A DNA stretch of 64,000 nucleotides from Rhodospirillaceae bacterium (GTDB lineage Bacteria; Pseudomonadota; Alphaproteobacteria; Rhodospirillales; Rhodospirillaceae): assembly GCA_028822445.1 (NCBI GenBank), contig JAPKDQ010000007.1:95044-159043 (forward strand), given 5' to 3'. The translations under genes were made by a program, and so were the position numbers. Under the pieces are notes generated by a model. That model saw only the letters and a program-made list of their open reading frames with translations. It made no database searches and was not told the DNA's origin. Within the stretch, counting starts at the first letter, position 1. Each line of letters opens with the position of its first letter. Below, in pieces: positions 24,969 to 34,508 of this stretch.

Positions 24969-26237
24969 ATGACCAACCCTGGTTCGTTTTGGTCCCAAGT
25001 TAAGGGCTATCCCTTAATCGTATTCGTGACTTGCCTGTTGGGCTGGATCCTAACGAGCATGGATCAGTCGCTTTTCGGCTATGCGATCCCAGGTATTCAA
25101 GAGGAATTCGGCGCCAGCATCAGCGATGTTGGCTGGGTGCTGTCGCTGTCTTTCGTTTTTGCGGCGTTTGCGTCAGCGACTATCGGGACATTGACCGATC
25201 GCTATGGCCGTCGAACGATGTTTCTTCTTTGCCTAGCCGTATCAGCATTGTTGGTTGGCCTGCATGCCTTTGTCGTAGGGTTGGTTAGTCTAACTATTCT
25301 CCGCATGTTTGCGTTTGGCATCAGTAACGGGTTGTCACCTATCACCACCTCGTTCATTGCAGAAACTGCGCCTGCGCGCTTTCGCGGCCTAATGGTGGCG
25401 CTTGTACAATGCGGGTATCCCATTGGTTGGTTTGTCGCTTCCCTTTTTGTGGTGCCAATAATTGCAAACTTCGGGTGGCGCTATATCTTTATGCCCGCCC
25501 TTCTTGTTATCCCGATTGCCTTCCTGATTGTGCGATACCTTCCCGAGAGCAAACGATTCAACGAGGAGCGCGCGCGAAGGGAGGCATCGGCTACGGCCGA
25601 TAAAGAGCCCTTCTTTCAGCGGTTGTCTGAACTGTTTGCACCAGACCTTCGCAAGCGCACTGTGATGATCTTCATCGCCTTCTTCTTTTTTGGCGGTGCC
25701 TATGCAGGGACGGCCTTCTTTTTTCCTACCTATTTCCATGAGTTTCGTGGTTACCCTATAGAAACGGCAACGGCAATCGTTGGCATATCATATGGTGTCG
25801 GTGTGCTTGGCTATATCGCTGTGGCGTTTGTAGGTGAGTTCATTTTAACCCGACGCAATACCTGTGTGCTATGGGCTTTGCTAGGTTCCGTGGCAACGCT
25901 CGGTCTGCTTTGGCTGCCCGAAACCAAACTAGAGGACATGATCTGGTTTGGCATTATGGCCGCATTTTTCTATGGCAACGCTGCGGCGCTCTCCACCCTA
26001 ATGGTCGAAGTGTTTCCCACCCGGGTGCGGGCAACGGCCGCGGGCTTCGCTGGATCTTTTGCCTTGAACATGGGGCATGCAACATTTCCCATTCTAGTCA
26101 CTATGGGCATCGAAACGATCGGCTGGCAGTGGGCGTTTACCCTGGCCGTTGTTCCATCGATGGTTATTGTGGCGTTGGCAATCTTTTCTCTCGATAACGT
26201 CCGGTCGGGTTTGGAACTAGAAGATATCGTGCAATAG
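24969..26237 (+). CDS. MFS transporter, aromatic acid/H+ symporter-like
   Basis: Inner-membrane carrier of 422 residues with about twelve hydrophobic segments. TM1 has MDQSLFGYAIPG (31-42), an Asp-bearing motif like that in the aromatic-acid symporter group; the loop 2-3 signature is LTDRYGRRT (75-83), and RGLMVALVQCGYPIGW matches the TM5 motif of the same group. It probably imports an organic acid used by the catabolic genes around it. ATG 24969 has GGAG eight bases upstream. The alpha/beta protein at 26274 follows after 36 bases, so the pair is co-transcribed. Confidence 0.9.
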   Translation: MTNPGSFWSQVKGYPLIVFVTCLLGWILTSMDQSLFGYAIPGIQEEFGASISDVGWVLSLSFVFAAFASATIGTLTDRYGRRTMFLLCLAVSALLVGLHAFVVGLVSLTILRMFAFGISNGLSPITTSFIAETAPARFRGLMVALVQCGYPIGWFVASLFVVPIIANFGWRYIFMPALLVIPIAFLIVRYLPESKRFNEERARREASATADKEPFFQRLSELFAPDLRKRTVMIFIAFFFFGGAYAGTAFFFPTYFHEFRGYPIETATAIVGISYGVGVLGYIAVAFVGEFILTRRNTCVLWALLGSVATLGLLWLPETKLEDMIWFGIMAAFFYGNAAALSTLMVEVFPTRVRATAAGFAGSFALNMGHATFPILVTMGIETIGWQWAFTLAVVPSMVIVALAIFSLDNVRSGLELEDIVQ

Positions 26238-26273
26238 CAGTGCGGTCCTGTGATTTAAAGTAGGAGAACTAAA

Positions 26274-27104
26274 ATGTCAGAAACAATCCGTAATGGTGTC
26301 CGGCTTTGGTACGACGTCCAGGGCAGTGGAGAGCCATTGCTGCTAATTGGCGGCTTTGCGTTACTCCACAATCAATTTGAGTTCTGCGATCCAATTCTTC
26401 ACGAGGCTGGAATTCAAACGATTCACTGGAACTACCGGGGCAGCGGAAAATCTGACTGGACCATGACAGAGCCATTTACTCTCGAAGGGTGGGTTGAGGA
26501 TCTCAAGGCCGTTCTTGATGCAGCGGGGATACAAAAAACAAATATTTGGTGTACGTCGACCAGCACGCCGATCGGCATGCGGTTCGCCGCAAAATATCCC
26601 GAACGCGTGAAGTCACTCATTACCTATCCATATTACAAGGTTGATGGTTACTGGAGGGACGTGTTTCACGCAGCTTATTGGGTTGCGCACGTGTTCGGTA
26701 TCACGCAATTGTCGCGTGTTTTCGCTGGCGTTGTTCTCACAGCCAAGACGCTCTACACGACAGATCATTTTAAGTATGAGAAGTGGGCGGCGCCTCACTA
26801 TGAGGCCAATGTTAATATGACCACCATGAAAGAGTTGATGGAGACTTTGTCTTCTACAGACCTAACCGGAGACATTCCTCGCATTCAATGCCCCGTCATG
26901 TTGTTGATGGGTAACGAAAGCGCGCTGAATGACGAAGAGTCCATGGAGTCTGCCAGCTTTGAAAGGCTAATTGGCGACTTCTTGGCGCTTAAGCCCGACG
27001 CTAAGGTCCAGGCCGTAAAGGGGGCGGGCAGCACCTACTGCATGATCACCAATCCCGAAGAAACATGCGGCTTAGTGATCGACTATCTTAAATCTCAGGC
27101 CTAA
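26274..27104 (+). CDS. Alpha/beta-hydrolase-fold protein with atypical CTSTS elbow
   Basis: Protein of 276 residues with the order of motifs of an alpha/beta hydrolase: LLLIGGFAL, HWNYRGSGKSDW, then IWCTSTSTPIG where GxSxG is expected. Ser95 occupies the nucleophile position but both elbow glycines are replaced (Cys93, Ser97). The usual GGH near the end reads GAGSTYC, so the catalytic His is missing. It is not one of the GHHTG proteins. ATG 26274 has AGGAG seven bases upstream. Partner of the MFS carrier. It may be a lyase, a C-C bond enzyme or non-catalytic; standard esterase activity is doubtful. Confidence 0.85.
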   Translation: MSETIRNGVRLWYDVQGSGEPLLLIGGFALLHNQFEFCDPILHEAGIQTIHWNYRGSGKSDWTMTEPFTLEGWVEDLKAVLDAAGIQKTNIWCTSTSTPIGMRFAAKYPERVKSLITYPYYKVDGYWRDVFHAAYWVAHVFGITQLSRVFAGVVLTAKTLYTTDHFKYEKWAAPHYEANVNMTTMKELMETLSSTDLTGDIPRIQCPVMLLMGNESALNDEESMESASFERLIGDFLALKPDAKVQAVKGAGSTYCMITNPEETCGLVIDYLKSQA

Positions 27105-27121
27105 GGCTATTAAAATAACCG

Positions 27122-28738
27122 TCAGCCGCAATCCGGAGCTCGATGTGACTGGAGTATCATCGCCGCACCTTTTTCCGCGATCATCATCGTCGGCATACTA
27201 GTGTTTCCACTCGGAATATTTGGCATGGCGGATGCATCAATAACCCTGAGATTGCTGACCCCACGCACTCTCAAGGTCTCATCCAACACCGATTCCTCAT
27301 CGGCGCCCATACGACAACTACCTACAGGATGAAAAATTGTGTCGCTTGAGCCACGAATCCAATCATCGATCTGATCGTCATTAATAGCACCCACGCCCGG
27401 GGCGATTTCAGCGCCTCTATAGGCATCCAGAGCAGATTGTTTAGTAATATTTCTGATCAGTCGAACACCATCACGCAGACACGCGATATCATCTTCATCA
27501 CTTAAATAGTTAGGGTCTATGCGTGGCTTATCTATAGGATTGGAAGATGTGATTGAGATCGAACCCCTGCTCTTTGGTCTCAGCTGGTATACGTTGGTCA
27601 AAAAGCCATGCTCCATTTGGCCGGCCTGCGTGGTCGCTAATGACAAGCCCGGCACAAACGTGACGTGGATATCTGGCCGGTCAAGCTCGGCACGGGTTCT
27701 TAGAAATCCCCCCACCTCTAGGGGAACAGACGCCGCTGGCCCGGCACCAAATAACATCTGCTTTAGCCCTGCAGTGATAGCCCTATCTGGCCGCATTAGC
27801 CCATAAAGAGTTATTGGTTTCAAACATTTATGCTGCAGATAAACACCAATATGGTCCTGTAAATTTTGACCCACAGCAGGTCGGTCGACGACGATCGACA
27901 CATCAAGACTCTTAAGTGTTTCTCCGTCGCCAATGCCAGAGAGCTGTAAAAGCTGTGGTGAGTTGACTGCCCCACAGGCCAGGATAACTTCGCGATTTGC
28001 TGTATACGTTTTTGTGCGCCCGCCAATCCGACATTCAAGCCCCGTGCACACACGTTCAACAATATTAACACGCTGAACTTGGCCCCGAGTCAGAACTGTT
28101 AAATTTTGACGATTCCGAATGGGGTCGAGAAATGCGGCAGCAGCAGAGACGCGTCGCCCGCCTTTAATATTGAAGTCATAAGTACCCACACCTTCTTGGG
28201 TCGCGCCGTTAAAATCTTCGTTGTCGGAGTGGCCAGCCGCACGGGCACACTCCAACCACGCGTCATAGAGCGGGTGACCGGCCGTCGCTTTTTCCGCATA
28301 CAAGCAGCCGTCGCGGCCATGATATGTGTCATCGCCATTATGGCTGACATTCTTCTCAAATGACTTAAAGTAAGGAAGTACATCTTCGTATGACCAACCG
28401 CTCAGTCCTGTTTGGCACCAATCGTCATAGTCTTGCCGCTGACCGCGTATAGACATCATGCCATTAATTGCGGTTGAGCCACCAAGCACCTTTCCTCTTG
28501 GCCATTTTAAGCTGCGGCCATGCATGTGGACTTGCTCCTCAGTGGCATACCCCCAGTTGAGCGATGGCGTAAAATAGAGAAGGCCTGCAGCAAGAGGCAT
28601 ACGGATAAGAGGGTTCCAATCCTTTCCACCAGCCTCCAGTAAGAGCACACGATTCGCAGTATCAGCCGACAATCGATTGGCAAGAAGGCAGCCAGCGGCA
28701 CCCGCCCCCACAACAATAAAATCATAGTTGTCACTCAT
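27122..28738 (-). CDS. GMC-family flavin oxidoreductase (choline dehydrogenase-like)
   Basis: FAD alcohol dehydrogenase or oxidase of 538 residues. The N-terminal FAD motif is VVGAGAAGCLLANRL; PROSITE-type blocks GKVLGGSTAINGM and GAVNSPQLLQLSGIG follow; the catalytic His is His470 in HPVGSCRMG, with the partner Asn in SGNTSM. It would oxidise a primary alcohol of an uptaken or intermediate compound. ATG 28738 lies three bases beyond the stop of the ABC ATPase gene, so it is probably the last gene of the importer operon (34104-27122). A second GMC protein flanks the importer at 34509. Confidence 0.92.
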   Translation of the reverse strand: MSDNYDFIVVGAGAAGCLLANRLSADTANRVLLLEAGGKDWNPLIRMPLAAGLLYFTPSLNWGYATEEQVHMHGRSLKWPRGKVLGGSTAINGMMSIRGQRQDYDDWCQTGLSGWSYEDVLPYFKSFEKNVSHNGDDTYHGRDGCLYAEKATAGHPLYDAWLECARAAGHSDNEDFNGATQEGVGTYDFNIKGGRRVSAAAAFLDPIRNRQNLTVLTRGQVQRVNIVERVCTGLECRIGGRTKTYTANREVILACGAVNSPQLLQLSGIGDGETLKSLDVSIVVDRPAVGQNLQDHIGVYLQHKCLKPITLYGLMRPDRAITAGLKQMLFGAGPAASVPLEVGGFLRTRAELDRPDIHVTFVPGLSLATTQAGQMEHGFLTNVYQLRPKSRGSISITSSNPIDKPRIDPNYLSDEDDIACLRDGVRLIRNITKQSALDAYRGAEIAPGVGAINDDQIDDWIRGSSDTIFHPVGSCRMGADEESVLDETLRVRGVSNLRVIDASAMPNIPSGNTSMPTMMIAEKGAAMILQSHRAPDCG

Positions 28739-28741
28739 GCC

Positions 28742-30520
28742 TTAACTCGCTTTATCGAGCTCTAACTGACCGGCACGCATGCATCGCACATCATGGTGAC
28801 TTGAAAATGAGCTAAGGACTTGGCGTTCTTTATCGCAGGCCTCGGTCGCCTGCGGGCAACGCGTAGCCAGGTAACACCCTACCGGCAAATCGATGGGGCT
28901 TGGGATTTCCCCTTCGAGATCAACGCGATCTGTTCTGTCGACGCGTCGCGTCTTTGGGTTCTCTTCAAGGTGGGCGCCTATCAGCGCTTTCGTATAGGGG
29001 TGAACCGGCTTCTCAAAGATTTCGGTAGTCGGGCCCTGCTCGACAACCTGCCCCAAGTACATCACCACGACCCGGTCACAGGCAGATGCCACCGAGGTCA
29101 GGTCGTGGGAAATCAAGAGATAGGACAGGCCCAGCTCAGTACGGAGGCGTTTAAGGACGTCGAGGATGATGTGGCGGTCTTGCGGTGCAAGCATTGATGT
29201 CGGCTCATCAAGCACGAGGAAGTCCGGCTTCATAAGCAGAGCACGCGCTATCGCGACACGTTGCAAAATGCCCGCACTCAGGTCCTTTGGCCTTCGGCCT
29301 AGAACTGAGGCATCGACTGAAACACGCTTGAGGCCTTCTTCGATCGCAGCCCTCGCCTCTGTCGGCGGAACAATTTGATGAATTTCTAACGGGTCCAATA
29401 AAGATTTCTCGATGGTCCACCGAGGATCAAAACTATCGTACGGGTCCTGCTGAACAATCTGTATCCGTTGCCTTACGCGACGTAGCGCCTCGCCGCTAAC
29501 AACGCCGAGGTCCTGACCGTCGAAGGTAATTTTACCCGCATCGGAATCCAAGAGTTTCAACAAGCATCGGCCAACCGTCGATTTCCCAGACCCAGATTCA
29601 CCGACAAGCCCAACGCTCTCGCCAGCAAAGAGGGATAACGACATATCATCGACCGCCTGAACAACTTTCTTTGTCCCACGCAAAGGAAACGTTTTGCGCA
29701 AACCCTCGACTTTGAGCAGCGGTGCACGATTTTGACCTTCGCCCTGACCAGAGGACGTTGCCTGAGTAGTATGCAGCATTGACGTGGATACAAATTCAGA
29801 TGCAGACACATCTTTCGACACACGACCAGCATCGAGCTCTATTACACGATCACAATAATTCGCTAATATACCAGGCTCTTGCGTGACCAAGACCATCGCC
29901 GTTCCTGTCTTACGGGAAGTCTCCCACATAGTATCGAGGAACTGTGCCTGAACTGTCACGTCAAGGCCACTGGTCGGCTCGTCTGCAATCAACAGCTTTG
30001 GGCTAGTGGACAGCGCCAAAGCGATAAGCACACGCTGGGCCATGCCGCCAGAAAGTTCATGGACGAATGCATCTGCGCGTCGTTCTGGGTCGTTGATGCC
30101 GACCAAGCGCAGCATTTCGATTGCGCGCTGATGCGCCTCCGCCCCACCAGAACCCCTATGGGTTTGGTAAACACGACTGATCTGACGACCGACCTGGTAC
30201 ATGGGGTGCAAGGCGGACCGAGGATTCTGAACTATAAGAGCAATATCTCGGCCCCTGATGTCCTCGAGTTCCACATCCGATAATGCGAGCAGATCGTTTC
30301 TACCGAAGTAGATCTCGCCGTTCGTGATCTGCGCGCCGCGACGCGTAAGGCCAAGAAGAGCATAGGCCAGAGTTGATTTTCCAGAGCCGCTGCTGCCCGT
30401 TAGACCAACAATCTCACCAGCAGCTATATCCATATTTATGTCAGAGAGAGTTGGGCTTTCGTTGGCGTACTGAACCGAAAGGCCGCGCGCTGACAAAACA
30501 GTGTTGGTGCTATCGGCCAT
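28742..30520 (-). CDS. Fused peptide-type ABC importer ATPase (two nucleotide-binding domains)
   Basis: Protein of 592 residues that joins the DppD-like and DppF-like ATPases. Domain 1 has GSSGSGKST, LSGGMAQR and LLIADEPTSGLD; domain 2 has GESGSGKST, LSAGILQR and LVLDEPTSML. The LSGGQ signature of domain 2 is altered (LSAGI) and its D-loop lacks GLD. A Cys-containing C-terminal segment (RCPQATEACDK) is the usual oligopeptide-importer tail. ATG 30520 is preferred: GGAG lies seven bases upstream and it overlaps the permease stop by 11 bases. It powers the permeases at 30510 and 31388. Confidence 0.93.
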   Translation of the reverse strand: MADSTNTVLSARGLSVQYANESPTLSDINMDIAAGEIVGLTGSSGSGKSTLAYALLGLTRRGAQITNGEIYFGRNDLLALSDVELEDIRGRDIALIVQNPRSALHPMYQVGRQISRVYQTHRGSGGAEAHQRAIEMLRLVGINDPERRADAFVHELSGGMAQRVLIALALSTSPKLLIADEPTSGLDVTVQAQFLDTMWETSRKTGTAMVLVTQEPGILANYCDRVIELDAGRVSKDVSASEFVSTSMLHTTQATSSGQGEGQNRAPLLKVEGLRKTFPLRGTKKVVQAVDDMSLSLFAGESVGLVGESGSGKSTVGRCLLKLLDSDAGKITFDGQDLGVVSGEALRRVRQRIQIVQQDPYDSFDPRWTIEKSLLDPLEIHQIVPPTEARAAIEEGLKRVSVDASVLGRRPKDLSAGILQRVAIARALLMKPDFLVLDEPTSMLAPQDRHIILDVLKRLRTELGLSYLLISHDLTSVASACDRVVVMYLGQVVEQGPTTEIFEKPVHPYTKALIGAHLEENPKTRRVDRTDRVDLEGEIPSPIDLPVGCYLATRCPQATEACDKERQVLSSFSSHHDVRCMRAGQLELDKAS

Positions 30521-31391
30521 ATCGCTTCTCCAGAATATGGCCGCAGACCGCAAAACCAAACACTGTCACCGAAATCGCTATTCCCGGAAACAAGCTCGGC
30601 CACCAATCCCCTAAGACCAACTGTGTGGCACCCGTCGCAATCATCGAACCCCACTCTGGCGTTGGCGGGCGCACACCCGCACCGACGAAACTCAACCCCG
30701 CAGTCAACAAGATCGCGAACCCGATAGTGACAGAGAACTGAATCAAAGACGGGCCAATAGCATTTGGCAAAATATGCTGACGCGCGATTCCGAACTCAGT
30801 TTTACCGAGCGCACGTGCTGCCTCAATAAAGCTCCGGTCCCGCAGCGCCAGCACTTCTGTGCGGGTTAAACGTAGATAGATCGGCGCATATAAAAATGAC
30901 ATTGCTAGAACAATGTTCACCCAGGACCGTCCAGCAAGGGCAACAAGAATCATCGCCGTAATAAAAACCGGGAAAGACTGAAGTAAGTCCGAGGTCCGCA
31001 GAAGCGTTTCAGTCCAGATATTTCTGAAGTAACCAGAGATGACCCCTAACGAGACACCAATAATCACACTGACAATATTCGCGCTAAGCGCGATGATCAG
31101 GTCGGTACGGGTTGCCTCTATCGTTCTACTAAACACGTCTAGACCCGATGCATCGGTTCCAAACCAATGCGGCGTTGGCCCATCACCAACGATTGTCTGC
31201 CAAAATAAAGACGGCCACGCCGACAAAGGCGGCGGCGGCGTCGATACGTTCTCAGTCGCCTGTGTGGGGTCGTAGGGAATCAGCCACGGTGAAAAAACAG
31301 CCAAGAAGATGGCCACGGATACGATTCCGATGCCAATCCACGCCAGGACACCAAGCGAATCTTGATCTTTTTCGACAGCAACGTCAGTCAT
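30510..31391 (-). CDS. Peptide-type ABC importer permease, DppC-like
   Basis: Inner-membrane permease of 293 residues with an N-terminal membrane anchor (about 15-37) and five further hydrophobic segments. The cytoplasmic EAA loop that contacts the ATPase is EAARALGKTEFGIARQHILPN. The DppC/OppC position-specific block HWFGTDASGLDVFSR is present. It overlaps the upstream DppB-like gene by four bases (ATGA) and the ATPase gene by 11 bases, so translation is coupled. It forms the channel with the protein encoded at 31388. Confidence 0.93.
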   Translation of the reverse strand: MTDVAVEKDQDSLGVLAWIGIGIVSVAIFLAVFSPWLIPYDPTQATENVSTPPPPLSAWPSLFWQTIVGDGPTPHWFGTDASGLDVFSRTIEATRTDLIIALSANIVSVIIGVSLGVISGYFRNIWTETLLRTSDLLQSFPVFITAMILVALAGRSWVNIVLAMSFLYAPIYLRLTRTEVLALRDRSFIEAARALGKTEFGIARQHILPNAIGPSLIQFSVTIGFAILLTAGLSFVGAGVRPPTPEWGSMIATGATQLVLGDWWPSLFPGIAISVTVFGFAVCGHILEKRYGR

Positions 31392-32413
31392 ACCGAGACT
31401 CGCGGATCAAGCAGCGCCTGGCAAACATCTATGGCGAGATAAATAAGCAGGGTCAGCGCCGATATCGTCAGAACAACGCCTTGGATCGCAGGGTAGTCAA
31501 AGGCGAGAATAGAGCGGATCGCGTACTGGCCTAAACCGCTGATCGAAAAAATACTCTCAATCAAAACCGCGCCACCAATCATAAAGCCAAACAGAATACC
31601 TATGAGCGTGAGGGCTGGTGCGAAGGCGGCGCGGAGTGCATCACGGGCCAAAATGCCCCGCGGAAGACCAGCCGCTTGGCCATAAAACATAAAATCTGCG
31701 TTCATTGTTTGCGCCACGTTCTCACGAACCATCTTGATAATCGGCCCGCTCAAGACAAACGACAACGTGAGGATGGGAAGACTGAGATACCATAGAGCTT
31801 CCAAGAAAATATCCACGCGACCCGCCAACAGCGCATCGATGGTGATTGCGCCAGTTACGAAATCGGGCGGATCCGTCAAAGGCGATAGCCGCCCTAACGG
31901 ACCTGGCGCGATCCCCAGGACGACGAAGAAGACAAAGATAAAAATGATACCCCAGCTGAATTCTGGCTGAGAGCCGGCAAAAAGGCCGTAGATCAATGTT
32001 CCTTTATCCGCAGCACCGCCGGGATTTACAGCTCCGAGAACTCCGATAGGAACGCCGAGACCCACAGCGATCAAAAAAGATAACGTGATGAGCTCCAACG
32101 TGACCGGAAGATACTGGCGTATTTCCTGGTTAACCGAAGACCCAGTGACCCAGGACGTGCCGAGCTCACCGCCGACCAGCCCCACCTCTTCGTCATCGCC
32201 AAAAAGAAATACTTCGAATTGCTCTAAGGCAGGCAAATCCAACCCGAGAGACTGTTCCGCCAAGGCGTAGGCCTCAGGGCTAGCGTTCAGGCCTACAAAT
32301 CGAGAAACGGGGTCTGCTGGCAGTAAGCGGATCAAAAAGAATACTGCAACGATCAATACGCTGAGCTGAACCAAGCCAACAGCCAAACGGCGGAGGGTGA
32401 AACGCCAAATCAT
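31388..32413 (-). CDS. Peptide-type ABC importer permease, DppB-like
   Basis: Inner-membrane permease of 341 residues, with an N-terminal membrane segment (about 9-29) and further hydrophobic segments. The family marks LIRLLPADPVSRFVG near the start, the EAA-like loop YGQAAGLPRGILARDALRAA, and GGAVLIESIFSISGLG are all present. It partners the DppC-like protein. It overlaps the binding-protein gene (ATGA) at its start and the DppC-like gene at its end, so the importer is a single tightly coupled operon. Confidence 0.93.
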   Translation of the reverse strand: MIWRFTLRRLAVGLVQLSVLIVAVFFLIRLLPADPVSRFVGLNASPEAYALAEQSLGLDLPALEQFEVFLFGDDEEVGLVGGELGTSWVTGSSVNQEIRQYLPVTLELITLSFLIAVGLGVPIGVLGAVNPGGAADKGTLIYGLFAGSQPEFSWGIIFIFVFFVVLGIAPGPLGRLSPLTDPPDFVTGAITIDALLAGRVDIFLEALWYLSLPILTLSFVLSGPIIKMVRENVAQTMNADFMFYGQAAGLPRGILARDALRAAFAPALTLIGILFGFMIGGAVLIESIFSISGLGQYAIRSILAFDYPAIQGVVLTISALTLLIYLAIDVCQALLDPRVSV

Positions 32414-34104
32414 CGGGCGTAACTCAGATCAGCAAAGCGTATGCCGTTGTCGGGATACCAGACGAATCCCTTTAAACCCTTACGGGTAGCCCATTGCGTT
32501 CGGTATTCGACGACAGGCAACCAAACAACGTCATCACGCAGATAGTCGTAAATCTCCGAAACAAGGTTATAGCGCCGTTCAGAATCGCGCTCGGCCCGCG
32601 CCTCCGTCCAAAGATCATCGACACGCGAATTTCTATAATTGACCATATTGTTAACGGCACCTGCCTCAGACGAAACGAAAAAAAGCTGAACCGCATAGCC
32701 AGCATCAACCACGATTGCCTTTTCATGATCGACGAGGGCAAATGGCAAGTCTTTCTTGACGAGTTGGCGGTCGCCGTACTGAGTCAGCGGGATGGGATCA
32801 AGTTCAACCGGCATTCCGATATCACGCAACGCCGTTCGGATCGCAGTCGCAATCGGCCCAAGAATTGCTTCTTTTTCTATGGGGTAAGAGAGTCTGAGAG
32901 CATCCTCATAGACTTCAAGACCGCGTCCTTCGGGATAACCCGCTTCTGCGAGCAATTGCCGCGCAACATCCAGTCCCTCGGGCGAGTCATGAAAGGTCGA
33001 TTTTCCGCCAGGGTAACTGCTCGGAACAAGCCCATCCCAAATCTGGGCCTGTCCGATATAGCCGTTTTTGATTATCCAATTATAGGGCAACGCCGCGGCA
33101 ACAGCCTGCCGAACTTTAACTTGGTCAAAGGGAGGGGAATCGAAGTTCATATGAACAAAGAGGGTCTCGTTTCCTGTGACACCAACAACTTGCAACTGAT
33201 CGTACTCTCTCAATTTCTTAAATTCGCGCGGTGTTAAGCCCTTCGTTATATCCGCCTGCTCCATCCGTAAAATAATAAAACGGTTCGAAGACTGAGGGAC
33301 CTTCTTGAAGACCACCCGATCGATCTCGGGCACGCCACGATAGTACTGAGGGTTCGCACGCAATACGAACTCGTTCCCTTTTTCCCATCGCTCAACGCAA
33401 TACGGGCCAAAAGCTGGAGCAGTTACGTTGTTAATATAATCGTGGCTCCAGGGATCAGACGGGGTCGCGTGCTTCCTCGCCTCGACACTGTCGAATATGC
33501 GAATAGCAAATGTCGTAAGAGCAGGTAAAAAAAGCTGATTATGCGTCGATTGACGAATCTCAACTGTATAATCATCAATTTTTTTAACTTCATCGCCCAA
33601 CCCGCGAAGATTCTCATCGGCCAGGACTGTCGCATCGAACGATTCAATAGACGCCACATTTGCCAAAAACCAGCCGGTAGGAGATGGCCCTGAAACGGAT
33701 TTTGCACGAGCAAACGTATAGATAACATCGTCAGCCGTTAGCTCATTACCAACACAACTCTTAACGCCTCGACGTAAATTAAATGTCCAAGTCAACGTCG
33801 CCTCATCAAAGCTCCAACTTTCCGCTAAGCGACCTTCGAAAGAGGTGAAATTGAGGAGCCCGACCCCCTCTTCAGTTGTCTCTCCTGGAGCATAGTCAAT
33901 CAACGGGTCCATCAGATTGACGATCCCTTCCTGACTATTCGGAATCACTGACGCTGCTCCGTCATAGTCCAATCCGGCCGGAACATCGTTCGTTATGTAA
34001 ATGACTGAACTTGAATCCGTGTCATTGGGCTGCGACGGACCGCACGCGGCCAACGCGAAGGCAAAGAAAATTACCCACCGATCGTATCCCTTTGTGAGGC
34101 GCAT
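32410..34104 (-). CDS. ABC importer solute-binding lipoprotein, family 5
   Basis: Binding protein of 564 residues. The signal ends in the lipobox LAAC (Cys about 21), so it is anchored to a membrane by lipid. It has the family 5 core: SWSFDEATLTWTFNLRRGVKSCVGNELTADDVIY and later AAALPYNWIIKNGYIG. It delivers the solute to the permeases encoded directly downstream. Family members bind peptides, opines, nickel complexes or sugars; the residues do not reveal which. ATG 34104 lacks a clear ribosome site. Upstream are a hairpin and a direct repeat (34186-34359). Confidence 0.92.
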   Translation of the reverse strand: MRLTKGYDRWVIFFAFALAACGPSQPNDTDSSSVIYITNDVPAGLDYDGAASVIPNSQEGIVNLMDPLIDYAPGETTEEGVGLLNFTSFEGRLAESWSFDEATLTWTFNLRRGVKSCVGNELTADDVIYTFARAKSVSGPSPTGWFLANVASIESFDATVLADENLRGLGDEVKKIDDYTVEIRQSTHNQLFLPALTTFAIRIFDSVEARKHATPSDPWSHDYINNVTAPAFGPYCVERWEKGNEFVLRANPQYYRGVPEIDRVVFKKVPQSSNRFIILRMEQADITKGLTPREFKKLREYDQLQVVGVTGNETLFVHMNFDSPPFDQVKVRQAVAAALPYNWIIKNGYIGQAQIWDGLVPSSYPGGKSTFHDSPEGLDVARQLLAEAGYPEGRGLEVYEDALRLSYPIEKEAILGPIATAIRTALRDIGMPVELDPIPLTQYGDRQLVKKDLPFALVDHEKAIVVDAGYAVQLFFVSSEAGAVNNMVNYRNSRVDDLWTEARAERDSERRYNLVSEIYDYLRDDVVWLPVVEYRTQWATRKGLKGFVWYPDNGIRFADLSYAR

Positions 34105-34185
34105 TACGCAGTATCCAATACCATAATTAGGGGCTCAATTTGCAAATAGCTAAATGAACTGGAGCCGTATCCGGAGACTTAAATC

Positions 34186-34222
34186 GACAGCATGATAAGG
34201 CTAGCATCTGCTGTCTTTTTTT
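34186..34222 (+). terminator. Orphan intrinsic-terminator-like hairpin
   Basis: GACAGCA and TGCTGTC form a 7-base stem around a 16-base loop that can extend with GAT/ATC. Seven T residues follow on the plus strand. No plus-strand gene precedes it, so it may end a small RNA or an antisense transcript, or be chance. Confidence 0.5.
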
Positions 34223-34223
34223 A

Positions 34224-34359
34224 TAATGCCACAACACATTTTTCTTACAAAAAAAGAGGCTGAAATGACTAAATTACCACTTCCTTTACAGAATCAAACA
34301 ACAATTGAGCACTCATATTAATGCCACAACACTTTTTTCTTACGAAGAAAGAGAATGAA
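34224..34359. repeat. Two-copy direct repeat, 95-base period
   Basis: TAATGCCACAACAC followed by a T-run, CTTAC and an A-rich AAGAAAGAG-like end occurs at 34224-34260 and again at 34319-34355, with about four differences. The copies lie in the 404-base gap between the importer operon and the GMC gene. The rest of that gap shows nothing else I recognise. Confidence 0.75.
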
Positions 34360-34508
34360 TCGCTCTGTACCATCAAAGTTATTAATGTATCTGCATGAAA
34401 AAGAAGTGTCTCATCCCGCGACACGAAGACCCACGATATGGCCGAGCAGTTATGGTGACAACGGCACTCCGCAATATCGACCAAAACGAACAAAGTAGTT
34501 TACTCAAG

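Noticed and set aside
32494..33237. Plus-strand open frame of 247 codons opposite the binding-protein gene
   Set aside because: Lies wholly inside a well-supported lipoprotein gene on the other strand; the reading is Arg/Ile-rich without domain pattern.
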